Notes under the pieces: generated by a model | Told to the model about the DNA's origin: nothing | The model's input: the letters and a program-made list of their open reading frames with translations, nothing else | Database searches by the model: none | Made by a program: the position numbers and the translations under genes | Part shown: piece by piece, positions 33,872 through 44,243 of the stretch | How positions within the stretch are numbered: the first letter of the stretch is position 1 | Layout: each line of letters begins with the position of its first letter | NCBI RefSeq assembly: GCF_023898315.1 | Contig: NC_064616.1 | Coordinates: forward strand, 535,699,102 to 535,763,101 | DNA length: 64,000 nt | Reading direction: 5' to 3' | Source of the DNA: Schistocerca nitens | Taxonomy: Eukaryota; Arthropoda; Insecta; Orthoptera; Acrididae

Positions 33872-34045
33872 ATTCTTCTCGGGTCTGCAGCCGGATCAGG
33901 AAGTCGTCTTGACACAATATTTCCGTGGTCTACCTGGCCGCCATCTTCAGGTGAGTGAAGTGTTGCAGGAACTCGCTGGAAAGGTGGACCACGGAAATAT
34001 TGTGTTACGATGACTTCATGGTCCAGTTGCAGGCCCGAGAAGAAT
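33872..34045. repeat. Foldback repeat, two 63-bp arms
   Basis: The left arm 33872-33934 (ATTCTTCTCGGGTCTGCAGC...) is the imperfect reverse complement of 33983-34045 (...CCCGAGAAGAAT). The central block ACACAATATTTCCGTGGT matches exactly. The 48-bp loop contains CATCTTCAGGTGAG. No coding. Confidence 0.85.
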
Positions 34046-34672
34046 ACTAGTAGTTATGACGCCGGGAAAGCCTACGTAATTACACAGCTCTACTACTTCT
34101 CGAAACCCTCCCTAGCACCCTCCATAAGATCGAGATTGGGAGAGCGTCTGCCCACCCTGTTTGCTGAATTGTTTTCTGTAGAAGATAAACGTCAACAATT
34201 TTTATGATAATATCGTCATCTCTTGCAAGGAGATGCATAATTATCTAGATTACATTCTCCATAGATCTGCGCAGTCCCGTGGAAGACATATATCTAACAT
34301 CTACATCAAGATATAACACCATATAAACGAGTATTACCATATAAAATGGCGTACCGTTCACGGATTCTTGATGGACGGTGTCGTGTTTCAGCTAATCGTA
34401 ATGTTTCACGCGAAAGTGTGAAGAGAATTATCCATTAATCTGCAGTCGAGTGTACATTTTGAAGTGCTCACTACAAACGGGTGGTGGGCTGTACGCATGA
34501 GATTGGTCTGTAAGTGTGAAGCATTCTGTGCACAGTACTTGAAAATATCTTACCAATGGTTGAAGTGAGGTCAGACCGTACTTTGGGGGGGAGAAGGAGT
34601 TTTGTTATGCGTAAAGTGCAACGATTGTTATTTGTGCCTGATGCACTGGCTCTTATAAGGCGAACTTCATTG
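34046..34672. other. Unassigned interval
   Basis: Nothing recognised. Confidence 0.4.
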
Positions 34673-34685
34673 TTGTTAATTAGTG

Positions 34686-34780
34686 TGATGTCCTTAGGTT
34701 AGTTAGGTTTAAGTAGTTCTAAGCTCTAGGGGACTGATGACCTCAGATGTTAAGTCCCATAGTGCTCAGAGCCATTTGTT
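34686..34780 (+). mobile_element. SINE family A, strongly 5'-truncated
   Basis: Only the 3' body is present (TGATGTCCTTAGGTTAGTTA to GAGCCATTTG), without the tRNA-like head. Target duplication TTGTTAATTAGTG lies at 34673-34685 and 34781-34793. The 5' truncation with intact duplications is the signature of target-primed reverse transcription. Confidence 0.93.
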
Positions 34781-34793
34781 TTGTTAATTAGTG

Positions 34794-35290
34794 GCATAAG
34801 ATATTAGTAAAACGAATGATAAATACTTAACCATTTGTTTATGATTCACTAATATTCTCATGATTTCAGTCTGTCAGTTGTTCTCCATCGTGGATCATTA
34901 GGAACGTGATACTAAGACAACAGTCGAGCGGTATCGCTATCTGAGCTCCCTTTCCTTGTTGTCGTGGTTTCATTTGCTATTTTGCTCTGCATGTGGTAGT
35001 ATTGTTAGTAAGTAATATCGTGACAACAAAGTGAAATTTATGTCTTTTGATTTATTTTTATGAGATTTTTATTGTTTCTTTAACATCTTTCTAGTGTTTG
35101 GCACCGACCATCCTTCATCAGCCGTAAAATCGAACCGCACAAGAATTGTTTCTTCTAATTTAGCATTTTAATTTTTGATTGTAGCTGATATTATGTACTT
35201 CACATAATTTTTCTTTAATTTCTGTGGCTGTCACCACTCCAAGTCTGGTTCATAATAACATGTGGAAAGTTCTTTATTTTTTTTACGGAT
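34794..35290. other. Spacer upstream of the candidate ORF
   Basis: AT-rich. A pyrimidine-rich run (TTCTTTATTTTTTTT, about 35271-35285) precedes the open frame and could be part of a splice acceptor region, with CACCCAG at about 35322 as a possible acceptor. No promoter motif can be supported. Confidence 0.3.
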
Positions 35291-35299
35291 GCTTATCTT

Positions 35300-35881
35300 T
35301 TGTTAAGGTATGGCAACACCCAGAATGAGGGCAACATCTACGAGGTTTCAGTAGTTGATCCAACCCGGCTGATGACAGCATGTCAAGATTTCTGCGGCGA
35401 ACTTGAAGTAAGAGAGACGGCCCTCATAGTCGTCTCCACTTTGCTCGATGGACTTGCTGAGCCTCAACAAGGTGACGGGACGACCATCACCATGGTTTCC
35501 AGTATGTGCAACGGACATGCTGTGCCTGAAGAAAGCGGCGAGGTGGCCCTCACCATTATCTCCAATATGTGCAGCGGATTTAATGCCCCTCAGGAAGGGG
35601 CCGGAACGGATCTAACGGTGGTCACTAATATGTACTGTTACGATATCCGCCCTGCCACCTCCTCTTCTGAAACGAAAGCCTTGGCCATTTGGTCAAAAAA
35701 GGATCCCGCGAACTGGATCTTTCTCTATGTAATAGTAATTTTCTTTGCCACTATACTGACTCACGTAGTACTGATGTACCGTGACTATAAAATGTCTCCT
35801 CGAAACGAAGATATTGACGAAATAGAAATAATAGTGATCTTAATCTATTATGAGAGTTTTAATGACAGACGTCACGGTTAG
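35300..35881 (+). CDS. Candidate host exon: 21-residue repeats plus one transmembrane segment
   Basis: The open frame spans 194 codons including the stop at 35879-35881. It opens at a non-ATG codon, and the first ATG is codon 25, so this may be a terminal exon with a splice acceptor near 35320. Residues 40-123 form four exact-length 21-residue repeats: TALIVVSTLLDG..., TTITMVSSMCNG..., VALTIISNMCSG..., TDLTVVTNMYCY.... A diverged fifth unit precedes them (RLMTACQDFCG). The repeat core is hydrophobic-(S/T)-x-M-C-x-G followed by a Pro/Glu/Gln-rich turn. Residues 139-160 (WIFLYVIVIFFATILTHVVL...) form one membrane helix, followed by a short acidic tail (NEDIDEIEI). Third positions look coding-like and no transposon motif is visible. 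I do not recognise the family and assign no function. Confidence 0.5.
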   Translation: MLRYGNTQNEGNIYEVSVVDPTRLMTACQDFCGELEVRETALIVVSTLLDGLAEPQQGDGTTITMVSSMCNGHAVPEESGEVALTIISNMCSGFNAPQEGAGTDLTVVTNMYCYDIRPATSSSETKALAIWSKKDPANWIFLYVIVIFFATILTHVVLMYRDYKMSPRNEDIDEIEIIVILIYYESFNDRRHG

Positions 35882-36325
35882 GGTGATTGTGGATCAGAGC
35901 GTTACCTTATAGCCTCCCATGACATTGCACACTTGATGTAGCGTTATCATCATGCCACACTGACCAGTAATTTTTGTAGCAAGCGGTGGGTATTGAATGG
36001 TATGGACACTTCATCTTACAATAACTGGATATTTAGTCTCAGCATCAAAACACGGTCAATGGTGGAATTGGTGTTTATTTAGAGGGAAAGCATAACATAT
36101 GAACAATTTCGCAGGGAAAATATGACACGAGATGTCATTATACTTCGCTCCATCCAGTTGACGGCCTTGGAAAGTTATGGCATTCAAATTATAAGAAAGA
36201 GTTCTTTGCATCGCTGGTGTGATCAGGGTAAAAAAATAAAGTCATTGTTTTGTTACTTAATATGACAGCAAACATACATTGATTTCGCCTTGGCTAGTTT
36301 CACATTACAAATTCATAATCCGATA
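35882..36325. other. Spacer downstream of the candidate ORF
   Basis: No coding feature. No canonical AATAAA is evident immediately after the stop. Confidence 0.35.
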
Positions 36326-36327
36326 TA

Positions 36328-36875
36328 CAGGGTGTAAAAAAACTATATACACAAAATTTTAATGCTTAATCGAGATAAAAAGAAGCACTTTATGTGACAA
36401 AAATGTCACAGAGTCACTGGTGCCTCACTAGGTGCCCATGAAAGTTTTGATGATAGTGATGTTCAGAGACGGTGTTCAAACCACAAAGTGATGAACATTG
36501 TTTTGGAGATGTTGCTGAAAACATTGTCTGTTTACGAGTCATTGATTGTCTAATGTGTTCAAAACTACCAGGTGTCTTACGAATAATGGCTGCAGCTTGA
36601 TCGAATCTGGCAACAAACTCTTCTGGAGTGTATATCGGTGTCTCCTACATCAAAACACTTCAGTCTTCCCGGGTCAACAACATCCCTAAAGCAATTTTCA
36701 ACACACGGCACTTTCAACACCGGTCCTGAACATCACTAGCGTCAAAACGTTCATGGATCTCTAGCCGTGAAACGATGCACTTATGACATTTCTGTCACAT
36801 AAAAAAGTGTTTCCTTTCATCCCCTCTAAAAATTCTAAAATTTTGTGTACGTAGTTTTTTTTTTTTTACATTCTG
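36328..36875 (-). mobile_element. Nonautonomous mariner-like element (DUF4817-type), deleted
   Basis: Terminal repeats begin CAGGGTGTAAAAAAACTATA (left, preceded by TA) and CAGAATGTAAAAAAAAAAAA (right, minus strand), both continuing into TACACAAAATTTTA and later TTTATGTGACA(A/G)AAATGTCA. A short minus-strand stretch still reads EEFVARFDQAAAIIRKTPGS and FEHIRQSMTRK, the C-terminal region of the transposase class seen at 17510. At about 550 bp most of the gene is missing. Confidence 0.8.
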
Positions 36876-37595
36876 TGTAGCTTCAGTGTGACATAGTACA
36901 AACGGGAAATACCTACATGTAAATTACACAGAAATTACCTACCAATAATTAACAACCCTCACAATCTGTTTCTTCAAAATGAAGCAACCTTGCATCAAAG
37001 ATTTTTTTTATCATATTGATGAACAGTATATGGTTGCCAGCATCATCCGCGTTTTCATTTTTGTACTTCTTAAGAGATTCGTGATCGTATGGTTTCCTGG
37101 AATGTGTGCGATATCTCTGACATTTTTGGAGGAATCCGTTGTGATGGAGTATTCCGGCAATAGCTGCATTTGAAACAATTGTGTTCTGGAAGTTCAGAAA
37201 GTTTATTCCAGCTTTCTTCACAGGCAATTTTATTTTAATTGAAAGTGTTGCGTTGTATGGTTGTAGAGACTTTCAGGAAGGACTTGAAATAATATATACC
37301 TCTGTGAGAGATATTTGTTTCTTAGTATTATCTGAATGTTACTGTCAAAGACGGTATGAAAAATAGTTACTATGTGTTAAACTAAACAAGTAGTGTACAA
37401 TGTCTTCATTTTTATTTGGAAGAGTTCAAGTATCTGAAAATAAAAGTACAATTGTCCCACTAGATCATATGTTTTTCAGATAATTTATTATACGAGATTG
37501 GAAACCTGCAGTATCCTCTTAGACCTAAGATAGTGTTTGTGTGTACATCCGTATATATTCCTTCTCTAACAGTAATATAAAATCTTGTACTTAAC
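36876..37595. other. Unassigned interval
   Basis: A 92-codon minus-strand frame (36949-37227) has no recognised motif. Nothing else supported. Confidence 0.35.
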
Positions 37596-38401
37596 CTTAT
37601 TTATTCAGTCTTCTGTTACTTCTTGGTACAACAATTCCATATTTAAGATTGAATAACGAGTACACTGTTTTCGTTCTAGTTATTTTTATTTTATTTTAAA
37701 CTGGTTTCCGGCTTTTTGTGCAATCTTCACGAGACACCTGACTAGCGTCTGAAAGAAAGACAAGTTTTTTGGTAACCAAGCACTCTCAGTAAAGACAGAA
37801 TCCCCTTGCAGAGTGTTGTGCATCAAACTTGGTTCTTAACGAAGAACTTGCAAGTTGTGCAATGGACAATGTTAAGCACAATTAATATTTAAGCTACACA
37901 ATGGCACAAGTTAAATGGCTATAACTGCTAAATTTTATGAGGTCTTGACTTTGGTTGAGAAACTATGAAACTGAGCACTCTTCATTTATGTTGTGCAACA
38001 AATAAGCTTTTTAAAAATTTAAACTAAACTTGGGTCTGGATGGTATTATACACAATAATTGAAATACACAATCTTACAGAATTACAAGTTATATGGTTAT
38101 GATGCCATAGGTAGTGAGGTATTGACATTGGTTGAGACCTATCTAACTGAGCAATAGTAACTTATGTTGTGGAACAAACATGTTTTACATAGCAAATTGC
38201 ATTTTTAAACAATAGGCAATATTAAACACAATACATGGTTAAAATAGAACTCTTTAAAGTATTACAAGTTATATTGGTGAAGTTTGTGCTTTAAGCACGA
38301 TAAAGAATAGGAAATTTATTGTGTTTTAATTTTGTGTTGCAATGTGTGTCATTGTGGCTGTTTGTGGGTATGTGGCTGGTGATTGCATCATGTGAAGCTT
38401 A

Positions 38402-38690
38402 AAAGTGGGGACGTGCTCAGCTGTAATTGATTATTTAGAACCAGCTGGGGATTTTGAGATAAATGCCTGTTTACCTCAAAACCTACTAACAGGTTTTCAT
38501 GTCTTCCGTTGTTGGCGATATGTAATGCTTCTGTGTGGACTTCGTATCAATGCCCTTCCTTCAGCACATGTTCGGCAAACGTGTCTGACTTATGTGTCTT
38601 CAGCTGCGTTCTTATTCAATCAGCTTAGTCGCTGTGGCCTTGCCTATCTGACCAATATAGTCTGTTGCAGTCATCGCAAGTGATTTTGTA
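38402..38690 (-). pseudogene. GIY-YIG endonuclease domain of the Penelope-like element
   Basis: Minus strand reads CNRLYWSDRQGH (family KLYIGQTGR), then QLKTHKSDTFAEHVLKEGH, LHIANNGRHENLLVGFEVN and ending NPQLVLNNQLQ, matching the Penelope C-terminal endonuclease that nicks the target. The GIY motif is mutated and a frameshift is present. Confidence 0.82.
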
Positions 38691-39251
38691 ACCACCACTG
38701 TCACTTAACAAATGTTTTGTCCTTGCTGTTGAATAGGATATTAACTGTAGTGCCTCTTACATAAAATGAAATTTTGTAGTTGTATGATTTAAGGATTTTT
38801 GGTTAATTTGTAGGTTAGCTTTCCTACATATGGCATAACACACCAGTTGGTTTTACATATAGCTGTTGCTGCAGAGGGTGCAAACAAGTAGGGAGATACT
38901 TTTCCTCTGTGTTTTTGTGTAAAATGTTGTCAATTAATTCAGGAGGATAGCCATTGTTTAATGCAATACATTTAATGTTGTCTAATTCTGCCTGAAAATT
39001 CTATTTTGAGATTGGGTTGGATGTACTATGGACTGGAAAGCAGCATGTGTGTTTGATATTGGAAGTTGTGAAAGTGAGGATATTACAGTATCTGTTGTGC
39101 TGAGTTTTCTGAAAATTTTAAAACTATGTGCGTTTGTAGTGATATCTATATTGAGGTCTAAGAAGTTAATTTATTTTCACCAATCTCCATGGAGAACTGC
39201 ATGTTTTTGTGTTGTAAGTTTAGATGTTATAGGAATGTTTTCAATTTTCTT

Positions 39252-39447
39252 GCCGGCCGGTGTGGCCGAGCGGTTCTAGGCGCGACAGTCTGGAACCGCG
39301 CGACCGCTGCGGTCGCAGGTTCGAATCCTGCCTCGGGCATGGATGTGTGTGATGTCCTTAGGTTAGTTAGGTTTAAGTAGTTCTAAGTTCTAGGGGACTG
39401 ATGACCTCAGAAGTTAAGTCCCATAGTGCTCAGAGCCATTTGAACCA
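39252..39447 (+). mobile_element. SINE family A, full length with 12-bp target duplication
   Basis: Starts GCCGGCCGGTGTGGCCGAGC, B box at 39318-39328, ends GAGCCATTTGAACCA. Target duplication TTCAATTTTCTT lies at 39240-39251 and 39448-39459. It inserted antisense to the Penelope ORF, just after the YVDD motif. Confidence 0.96.
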
Positions 39448-39459
39448 TTCAATTTTCTT

Positions 39460-40345
39460 TTGATTCCAGTCCACAGACACAATACATCATCTACGTATCT
39501 GTACCAATATTTAATATTATCACTGAGATGTTCATTATTTAGGAACTGTTTTTCGAAATGGTACATCAAGTATTCTGCTAAAGTGGGGCTGAGGGGAGAC
39601 CCCTTGCCCAGCCATCTAGCTGTTTGTGTAGGGCACCTTTACATTGAAAATGATTTTGTTGTAAACGTGACTGGGTGGCCAGTTTTATGTCTGTTACTTT
39701 TACAGGGCTGACGCCTACTCTATAGTTCTGTGAAAATATCGAAGCATTTTTTGACAGGTATCTTTGTAAATAATTCGCTAACATAAAAAGATACTAGTTT
39801 CAAGCTGCGTGGAATAGGGAGGTCATTAATTTTGTCGAGGGGGTCCAAAGAATTTATGATTCCGAACATATACTTAAATTTTGTCTCGGTTTTGATACAG
39901 AAATGCAATCCTTTCGTAATTTTGTAGTTTGATGCCGTGTAAGTTGGCAGAAGAAGGGTAAAAGTTGGCCTTCCTTGTCTAGCTTAGGAAATCCACACAG
40001 TTTTGAAGGTACTGGGGTTATGTTAATGAAATACGTAGCTTCATATTCAGGTATTATGCTTCTGCGGGTCATGGTAAAGTTTTTGATTTCTTCGTTACCG
40101 GTTTTTTTTATCTTGATGAGGATATAGTAGGGACTGCGTGTAAGGCGTTGTTTCACTTTCTCAACATAACCACTTTTGTCCACGAGAGTCAAAGTACTAC
40201 TTTTATCTGCTTTCGTGAGAATGTTGTTACGTTCAGTAATTTTTTTGCTTAGGTTCTTCAGTGCATTTTGGTCCATAGATTGTGATTCAGGAGTGTCTAA
40301 CTGAAGCCATTTTTGTATACCACGACTTAATAAGTGTTTGATCAC
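39460..40345 (-). pseudogene. Reverse transcriptase domain of the Penelope-like element
   Basis: Minus-strand order: ILTKADKSSTLTLVDKSGYV (family ITKADKGNTVVIMDR), a TRSPYYILIKIKKT linker, LCGFPKLDKEGQLLPFF (family YGLPKIHK), LVSFYVSELFTKIPV (family SFDVVSLFTNVP; catalytic Asp replaced by Tyr), LQQNHFQCKGALHKQLDGWA then RGLPSAPL (family DGxxMGSPLSP), and YWYRYVDDVLCLWTG with the catalytic YVDD intact (about 39500-39460). At least two frameshifts. The element is inactive. Confidence 0.9.
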
Positions 40346-40752
40346 AATGTCTTTATTTACACTGTATTCTATATCAACTTTTAATACACCTAATTGTTTT
40401 TCGGAAGGTTAGTGGCGAGGGGCATGTTTGAAACCTTTTTCTAGCACTTCCGTTTCCTTTATTGAAAGAACTGATTCAGATAGATTTACCACACGTTCTG
40501 AAATATTGTGCTTAGGTTTTGAGGCTGTGGCTTCTCTACAATAGAATAGGCTGTTTTTTTTTTTTTTTGTTGCGAAATTCCATATCCTGGATTATGTTAC
40601 ACTCTCATTCACGTATTTCATATTCACGTATATCAAATTCACATAGTTGTAGACCATGTGTGATTCGCATGTACATCACTTTAACGTGCACCGACGCTGT
40701 CCCTGATGCTGTACTGCTTAATTTCTTACTTTTCCACGTGGAAACAGCGAGC

Positions 40753-40971
40753 TTAGTGCTTTTTCGTTGCGGCTGACGTACTTCTTGACTTGAGGCACAC
40801 GTATTTTGGTGTAATTTTTAGTGCCTGGCATTGTTTATTGAACGAAACGTGGTATCTTGCCGTTGCTTTTTGTTTGAGTAACCTGCCGTACAGAGCGCAT
40901 AAAAGTGCTGTATCGGCACTATTAATCCTGTTTATGGATTCCTCCGTTACTTCTTCGTGGACAAATTTCAA
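40753..40971 (-). pseudogene. N-terminal region of the Penelope-like ORF
   Basis: A 72-residue frame reading KFVHEEVTEESINRINSADT, LKQKATARYHVSFNKQCQAL and ITPKYVCLKS, similar in layout to the N-terminal segment before Penelope RT domains. It overlaps the upstream terminal repeat. Confidence 0.6.
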
Positions 40972-41020
40972 ATTTAAGACAGAATAACGACTGTTTTTGT
41001 TCTACCGATTTTCTATTTAA

Positions 41021-41620
41021 ATAACGTCAACATAATGTCACAGGACACATTTAAAAAGGAAGCCGCTCAACCAAAAGAATCTGTTGTTTAACTTGCGAGG
41101 TTCCAATCACTTCTAGTTTTTTTTTTTTTAATTTCCTACGTACAGACATGCCTCTATACTAACGCACAGTTTCCACTTGTAAACACAACTTCGTTCAGGT
41201 CATCATTCTCTTCCATGATGTATCCAGATTTTTAAAATACGTAAGTACATGAATCATGGAGAGTATCATCAAACTTTGTCGAAACTGAAATGCCTGGTAT
41301 TGAGCAAGTGTACGTATTTTTCTCAGCTACACGAGACCTATTGTGGGACACAAAATTGTGTATAATGGTAGAATATTGTGGAAACCAAATTCTGTATAAT
41401 GGTAGAATTTTTCTTTCAGTAGCATCACCATACTGAAAACTGTTCCTTCTTCATGAATTTCAGGGTTTTGTTGTTCGAATTAGATTCCAAAATCAATATA
41501 AAAATGCTTATAAGTAATATCAGTCTTTATTACCTAACTTAAAATGCATAAATCTTTCAATCATTTCTAATCATAATTCTTTTTTCAGTTCTTTCTGGCC
41601 ACAGAAACACACTACATAGT
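41021..41620. other. Unassigned spacer
   Basis: AT-rich. A local near-repeat (TGTGTATAATGGTAGAAT occurring twice around 41358-41408) is the only feature. Confidence 0.35.
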
Positions 41621-41622
41621 TA

Positions 41623-42185
41623 CACTGACGTGACAAAAGACATGGATATACACATATGCAAAGGGCGGTAGTATCACGTACACAAGATATAAAATGACAG
41701 ACGATTGGTGGAAGTGTCATTTGTACTTAGGTGATTCGTTTCCGACGGGATTATGGCCGCACGACGGTAATTAACAGGTTCTGAACGCGTAGTGGTAGTT
41801 GGAGCTAGACGCGTGGGACGTGTCACTTCGGAAATGGTTATGGAATTTAATATTCTGAAATCCACACTATCAAGAGTATGCCTAGAATGCCATTTCAGGC
41901 ATTATCTCTCACCACGGACAACACAGTCACCGACGGGCTTCACTTAACGAGCGAGAGGAGCGGCGTTTGTGAAGAATTGTCATTGCTAACAGACAAGCAA
42001 AACTGCTTGTAATAACCGTAGAAATCAACGCAGGTCGTACGACGAACGTATCCGTTTGGACTGAGAGAAGAAATCTGGCGTTAACGTGCTACTGCAGCAG
42101 AGGACCGACACGAGTGCCTTTGCTAGTAGCATGACAGCGCCTGCAGCGTCTGTCCTGGCCTCGTGACTATGTCGACTGGGCCCTA
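41623..42185 (+). pseudogene. Tc1-like transposon, 5' half only
   Basis: Starts CACTGACGTGACAAAAGACA after TA. The following sequence keeps the Tc1 N-terminal helix-turn-helix region in fragments: ATTGTCATTGCTAACAGACA (IVIANRQ), CGTACGACGAACGTATCCG (RTTNVSV) and CGACACGAGTGCCTTTGC (TRVPL), ending at GGGCCCTAAAAAAC, where related copies continue toward the first catalytic motif. The catalytic half and right terminus are absent. Confidence 0.75.
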
Positions 42186-42620
42186 AAAAACTAAAACTGA
42201 ACTTAACTCCTCCAACAAGATTCTAAGACTCGGATTTCAGGTTTTTTTACCTCATTTAAAGACAAACAGAAAACTGAGGCAGCAATTATTTTTCTTTGGT
42301 GCTGAAATATTGAACAGTTCCAATTTCGCATCATCTACATCCGTTGATTTAGTAATTTTGCAACCACTGAATGATTCATCAAGTTTTGTCTGCATTCAGA
42401 GAGTGAAAGCGAGTTAATCAAAGGTCGAAATACAAGAAGAAAATATCAAAGAGTTTTATTCTCATTTCTGTAACTAGGACAAGGGTCTATAAGGTAGAGA
42501 GGTTCATAGTACATGCCAGAAAGTTTATAAATGGTGTTCAGAAGAGAAACTCAATGTCGATGAGTGCGGTATTTCAATGGCAATAAAGAGGCTTATCCAA
42601 AAACAAGAAATAGATTTACC
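42186..42620. other. Unassigned spacer
   Basis: Nothing recognised. Confidence 0.35.
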
Positions 42621-42767
42621 TCGTCAGTCCAAAACGCTTCGAGACTGGTTTAATAAAAACAGCGAAAAATTTAGATGGTCAAGTGAAAGTATATAGTTCC
42701 AAAGACCTTTCCAAGTCTTGAACGTCTATGGTGTATCTATGAAGACTGAAGCAACGAATGAAAATTT

Positions 42768-42842
42768 GTTCTGAGGCCGGGATTTGAACTCAGTCTTCTA
42801 CTCATTTGGCAGATGCGCTAACCATTATGCCACCTTGCTACA
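42768..42842 (-). other. tRNA-like block, left arm
   Basis: Minus strand reads GTAGCAAGGTGGCATAATGG, TTAGCGCATCTGCC and GAGTTCAAATCCCGGCCTC. A-box-like and B-box-like segments are in tRNA order and spacing but without a credible full cloverleaf, so this is a SINE-type promoter relic and not a tRNA gene. Confidence 0.6.
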
Positions 42843-43261
42843 GTGGCTTTGCACAATTGCACGGACTACCGTCAGCCCCCTTGGTATTCCCCCTAAACAC
42901 GAACAGCACTGCAAAGGCTCAACTTCTGTACTGGAATAGCACCTCAACATCGAAACGGGTGATTCTGCCTGAAACCCAGGCATAGGCGCTTTAATCACTT
43001 GGAACTATATATTAAGGTCTCTGGAACAATATAGTTTCATCTTTTCAGGTCTGTGAAACCATATAGTTTCATTTTTTCAGATGATTAAATCCTCTATGCC
43101 TAGGTTTGAGGCAGCACTCCCGTTTAATTCGATGGTGAGGTACTTTTCCAGTACAGCCTCTGCAATGCTGTTCTAGTTTTTGGAGAATACGAAGTGGGAA
43201 TTTGGACTGAGGGGTGACACGTTTTAGGGTCCTCCTTGCAGTTGTGCAAAGTCACTATGCG

Positions 43262-43328
43262 TAGGTGATGTAGTGATTAGCGCATCTGCCTAGTGAGTGG
43301 GAGACTCGGGTTCGAATCCTGGCCTATG
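43262..43328 (+). other. tRNA-like block, right arm
   Basis: Reads GGTGATGTAGTGATTAGCGC, ATCTGCCTAGTGAG and CTCGGGTTCGAATCCTGGCC. The B box is intact. It faces away from the left block. Confidence 0.65.
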
Positions 43329-43790
43329 TACAAATTTTCATCCGAAAACATCGCACATAACATTCATACAACAATGGGGAACTCTGTGAGAAATCCTTGT
43401 TTGTGATGTTGTTCAACTCGTCGGTCACATTGACTTGAATGTCGCTTCTGTTGTCAAGCGTTGACCCTTCACGTGACTTTTTGAACTACGTCGTTTCGTG
43501 GTAGGTTCATACTGCTAAGGGCAAGTCTCGTTATCTGTAATGATTTTTACCCCGGGAAAAAATTTCCACGTTTTGCTTTTCAGTTAACTGCATGTTTCTG
43601 TTTAGGAATCAAAATGTGCAGGACAAACTTTGCACACACTTAGTTCTTCTTCAAAACATTCCGGAGAATGGCTTACACACTTGATTCAGAGGTACTGCTC
43701 TATTGCGATTTCTGCCACAACAGTGTTGACACACTACGACCGGACGTCCAGTACTTAGCACTGCCTGCTAGCAACTGATAAGTCGAATGG

Positions 43791-44239
43791 ACGTCTGTTT
43801 TTTAGAGTTTTTAGTTGAAGTTACTGCGCAGCGGCCGCTTGATATCATCAATAAAACCAGTTTCGGAACTTTCTGGACGGACGGTATTTACCTAATGGTT
43901 TGTGTACGTCAGTATCTACTTCCAGAAACACAAGAAGCAGTCGCTACGGTCACATACGAAATATTGTTAACACACAGAAAAAGGAACTACGGGCTATTCT
44001 GAATCCAGCATTACGCAGGCACATAAGTTCCTTCAAAAGCAAATAAATCATTTCACCCTCTTGTGACATTACAATTATTTAAATACGAAGTGAACAAATA
44101 CGTATATTAAGATTGTGCAGCTTAATGTGATTCCAGTTACTTATGGTAATCTTCCTTGGGAGTACTGTAAAATACATTGAGTTCTCCATATGTCCACCAT
44201 GGAGCCTATTACCACACATGATTTCGTACTCATAGGAGT
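43791..44239. other. Unassigned spacer
   Basis: A 71-codon frame (43787-44002) lacks recognisable motifs. Confidence 0.3.
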
Positions 44240-44243
44240 TATG

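Larger units (their letters stand above)
37598..41020 (-). mobile_element. Penelope-like element, decayed, with direct terminal repeats
   Basis: A minus-strand element with N-terminal, RT and GIY-YIG coding remnants in the order known for Penelope-like elements. Similar segments in direct orientation at about 37608-37690 and 40938-41015 (both with GTTACTTCTT, TTTAAGA...GAATAACGA and GTTTT(C/T)GTTCTA) look like Penelope terminal repeats. The upstream one overlaps the start of the coding region. A degraded hammerhead-like block lies at 37704-37730. A SINE splits the RT-GIY-YIG connection. Confidence 0.85.
42700..43350. repeat. Palindromic pair of tRNA-like repeats (arms about 250-300 bp)
   Basis: The left arm (42700-43015, read on the minus strand) and right arm (43040-43350) align throughout: GATTAAA.C.CCTATGCC, GAGGCAGCACTCCCGTTT versus CAGGCAGAATCACCCGTTT, TTCCAGTACAG, TGCAATGCTGTTC versus TGCAGTGCTGTTC, and a tRNA-like block at the outer end. 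The arms are diverged, so this is either an old palindrome or two independent insertions in opposite orientation. Confidence 0.8.
42622..43790 (-). mobile_element. Nonautonomous mariner copy, interrupted by an inverted repeat
   Basis: The left end CAGTCCAAAACGCTTCGAGA, then CTGGTTTAATAAAAAC, matches the left end of the copy at 62931 (CAGTTCAAAAAGTTTCGAGA). After the inverted repeat (to about 43350), minus-strand fragments read REGSTLDNRSDIQVNVTDEL and NNITNKDFSQ, then after a deletion joint GKNHYR, the collapsed form of ITDDET. The same joint occurs in the other copy. The right terminal repeat was not found. Confidence 0.65.

Noticed and set aside
42768-43328. Two tRNA genes in divergent orientation
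   Set aside because: Neither forms a convincing cloverleaf and each is embedded in an arm of the same inverted repeat.
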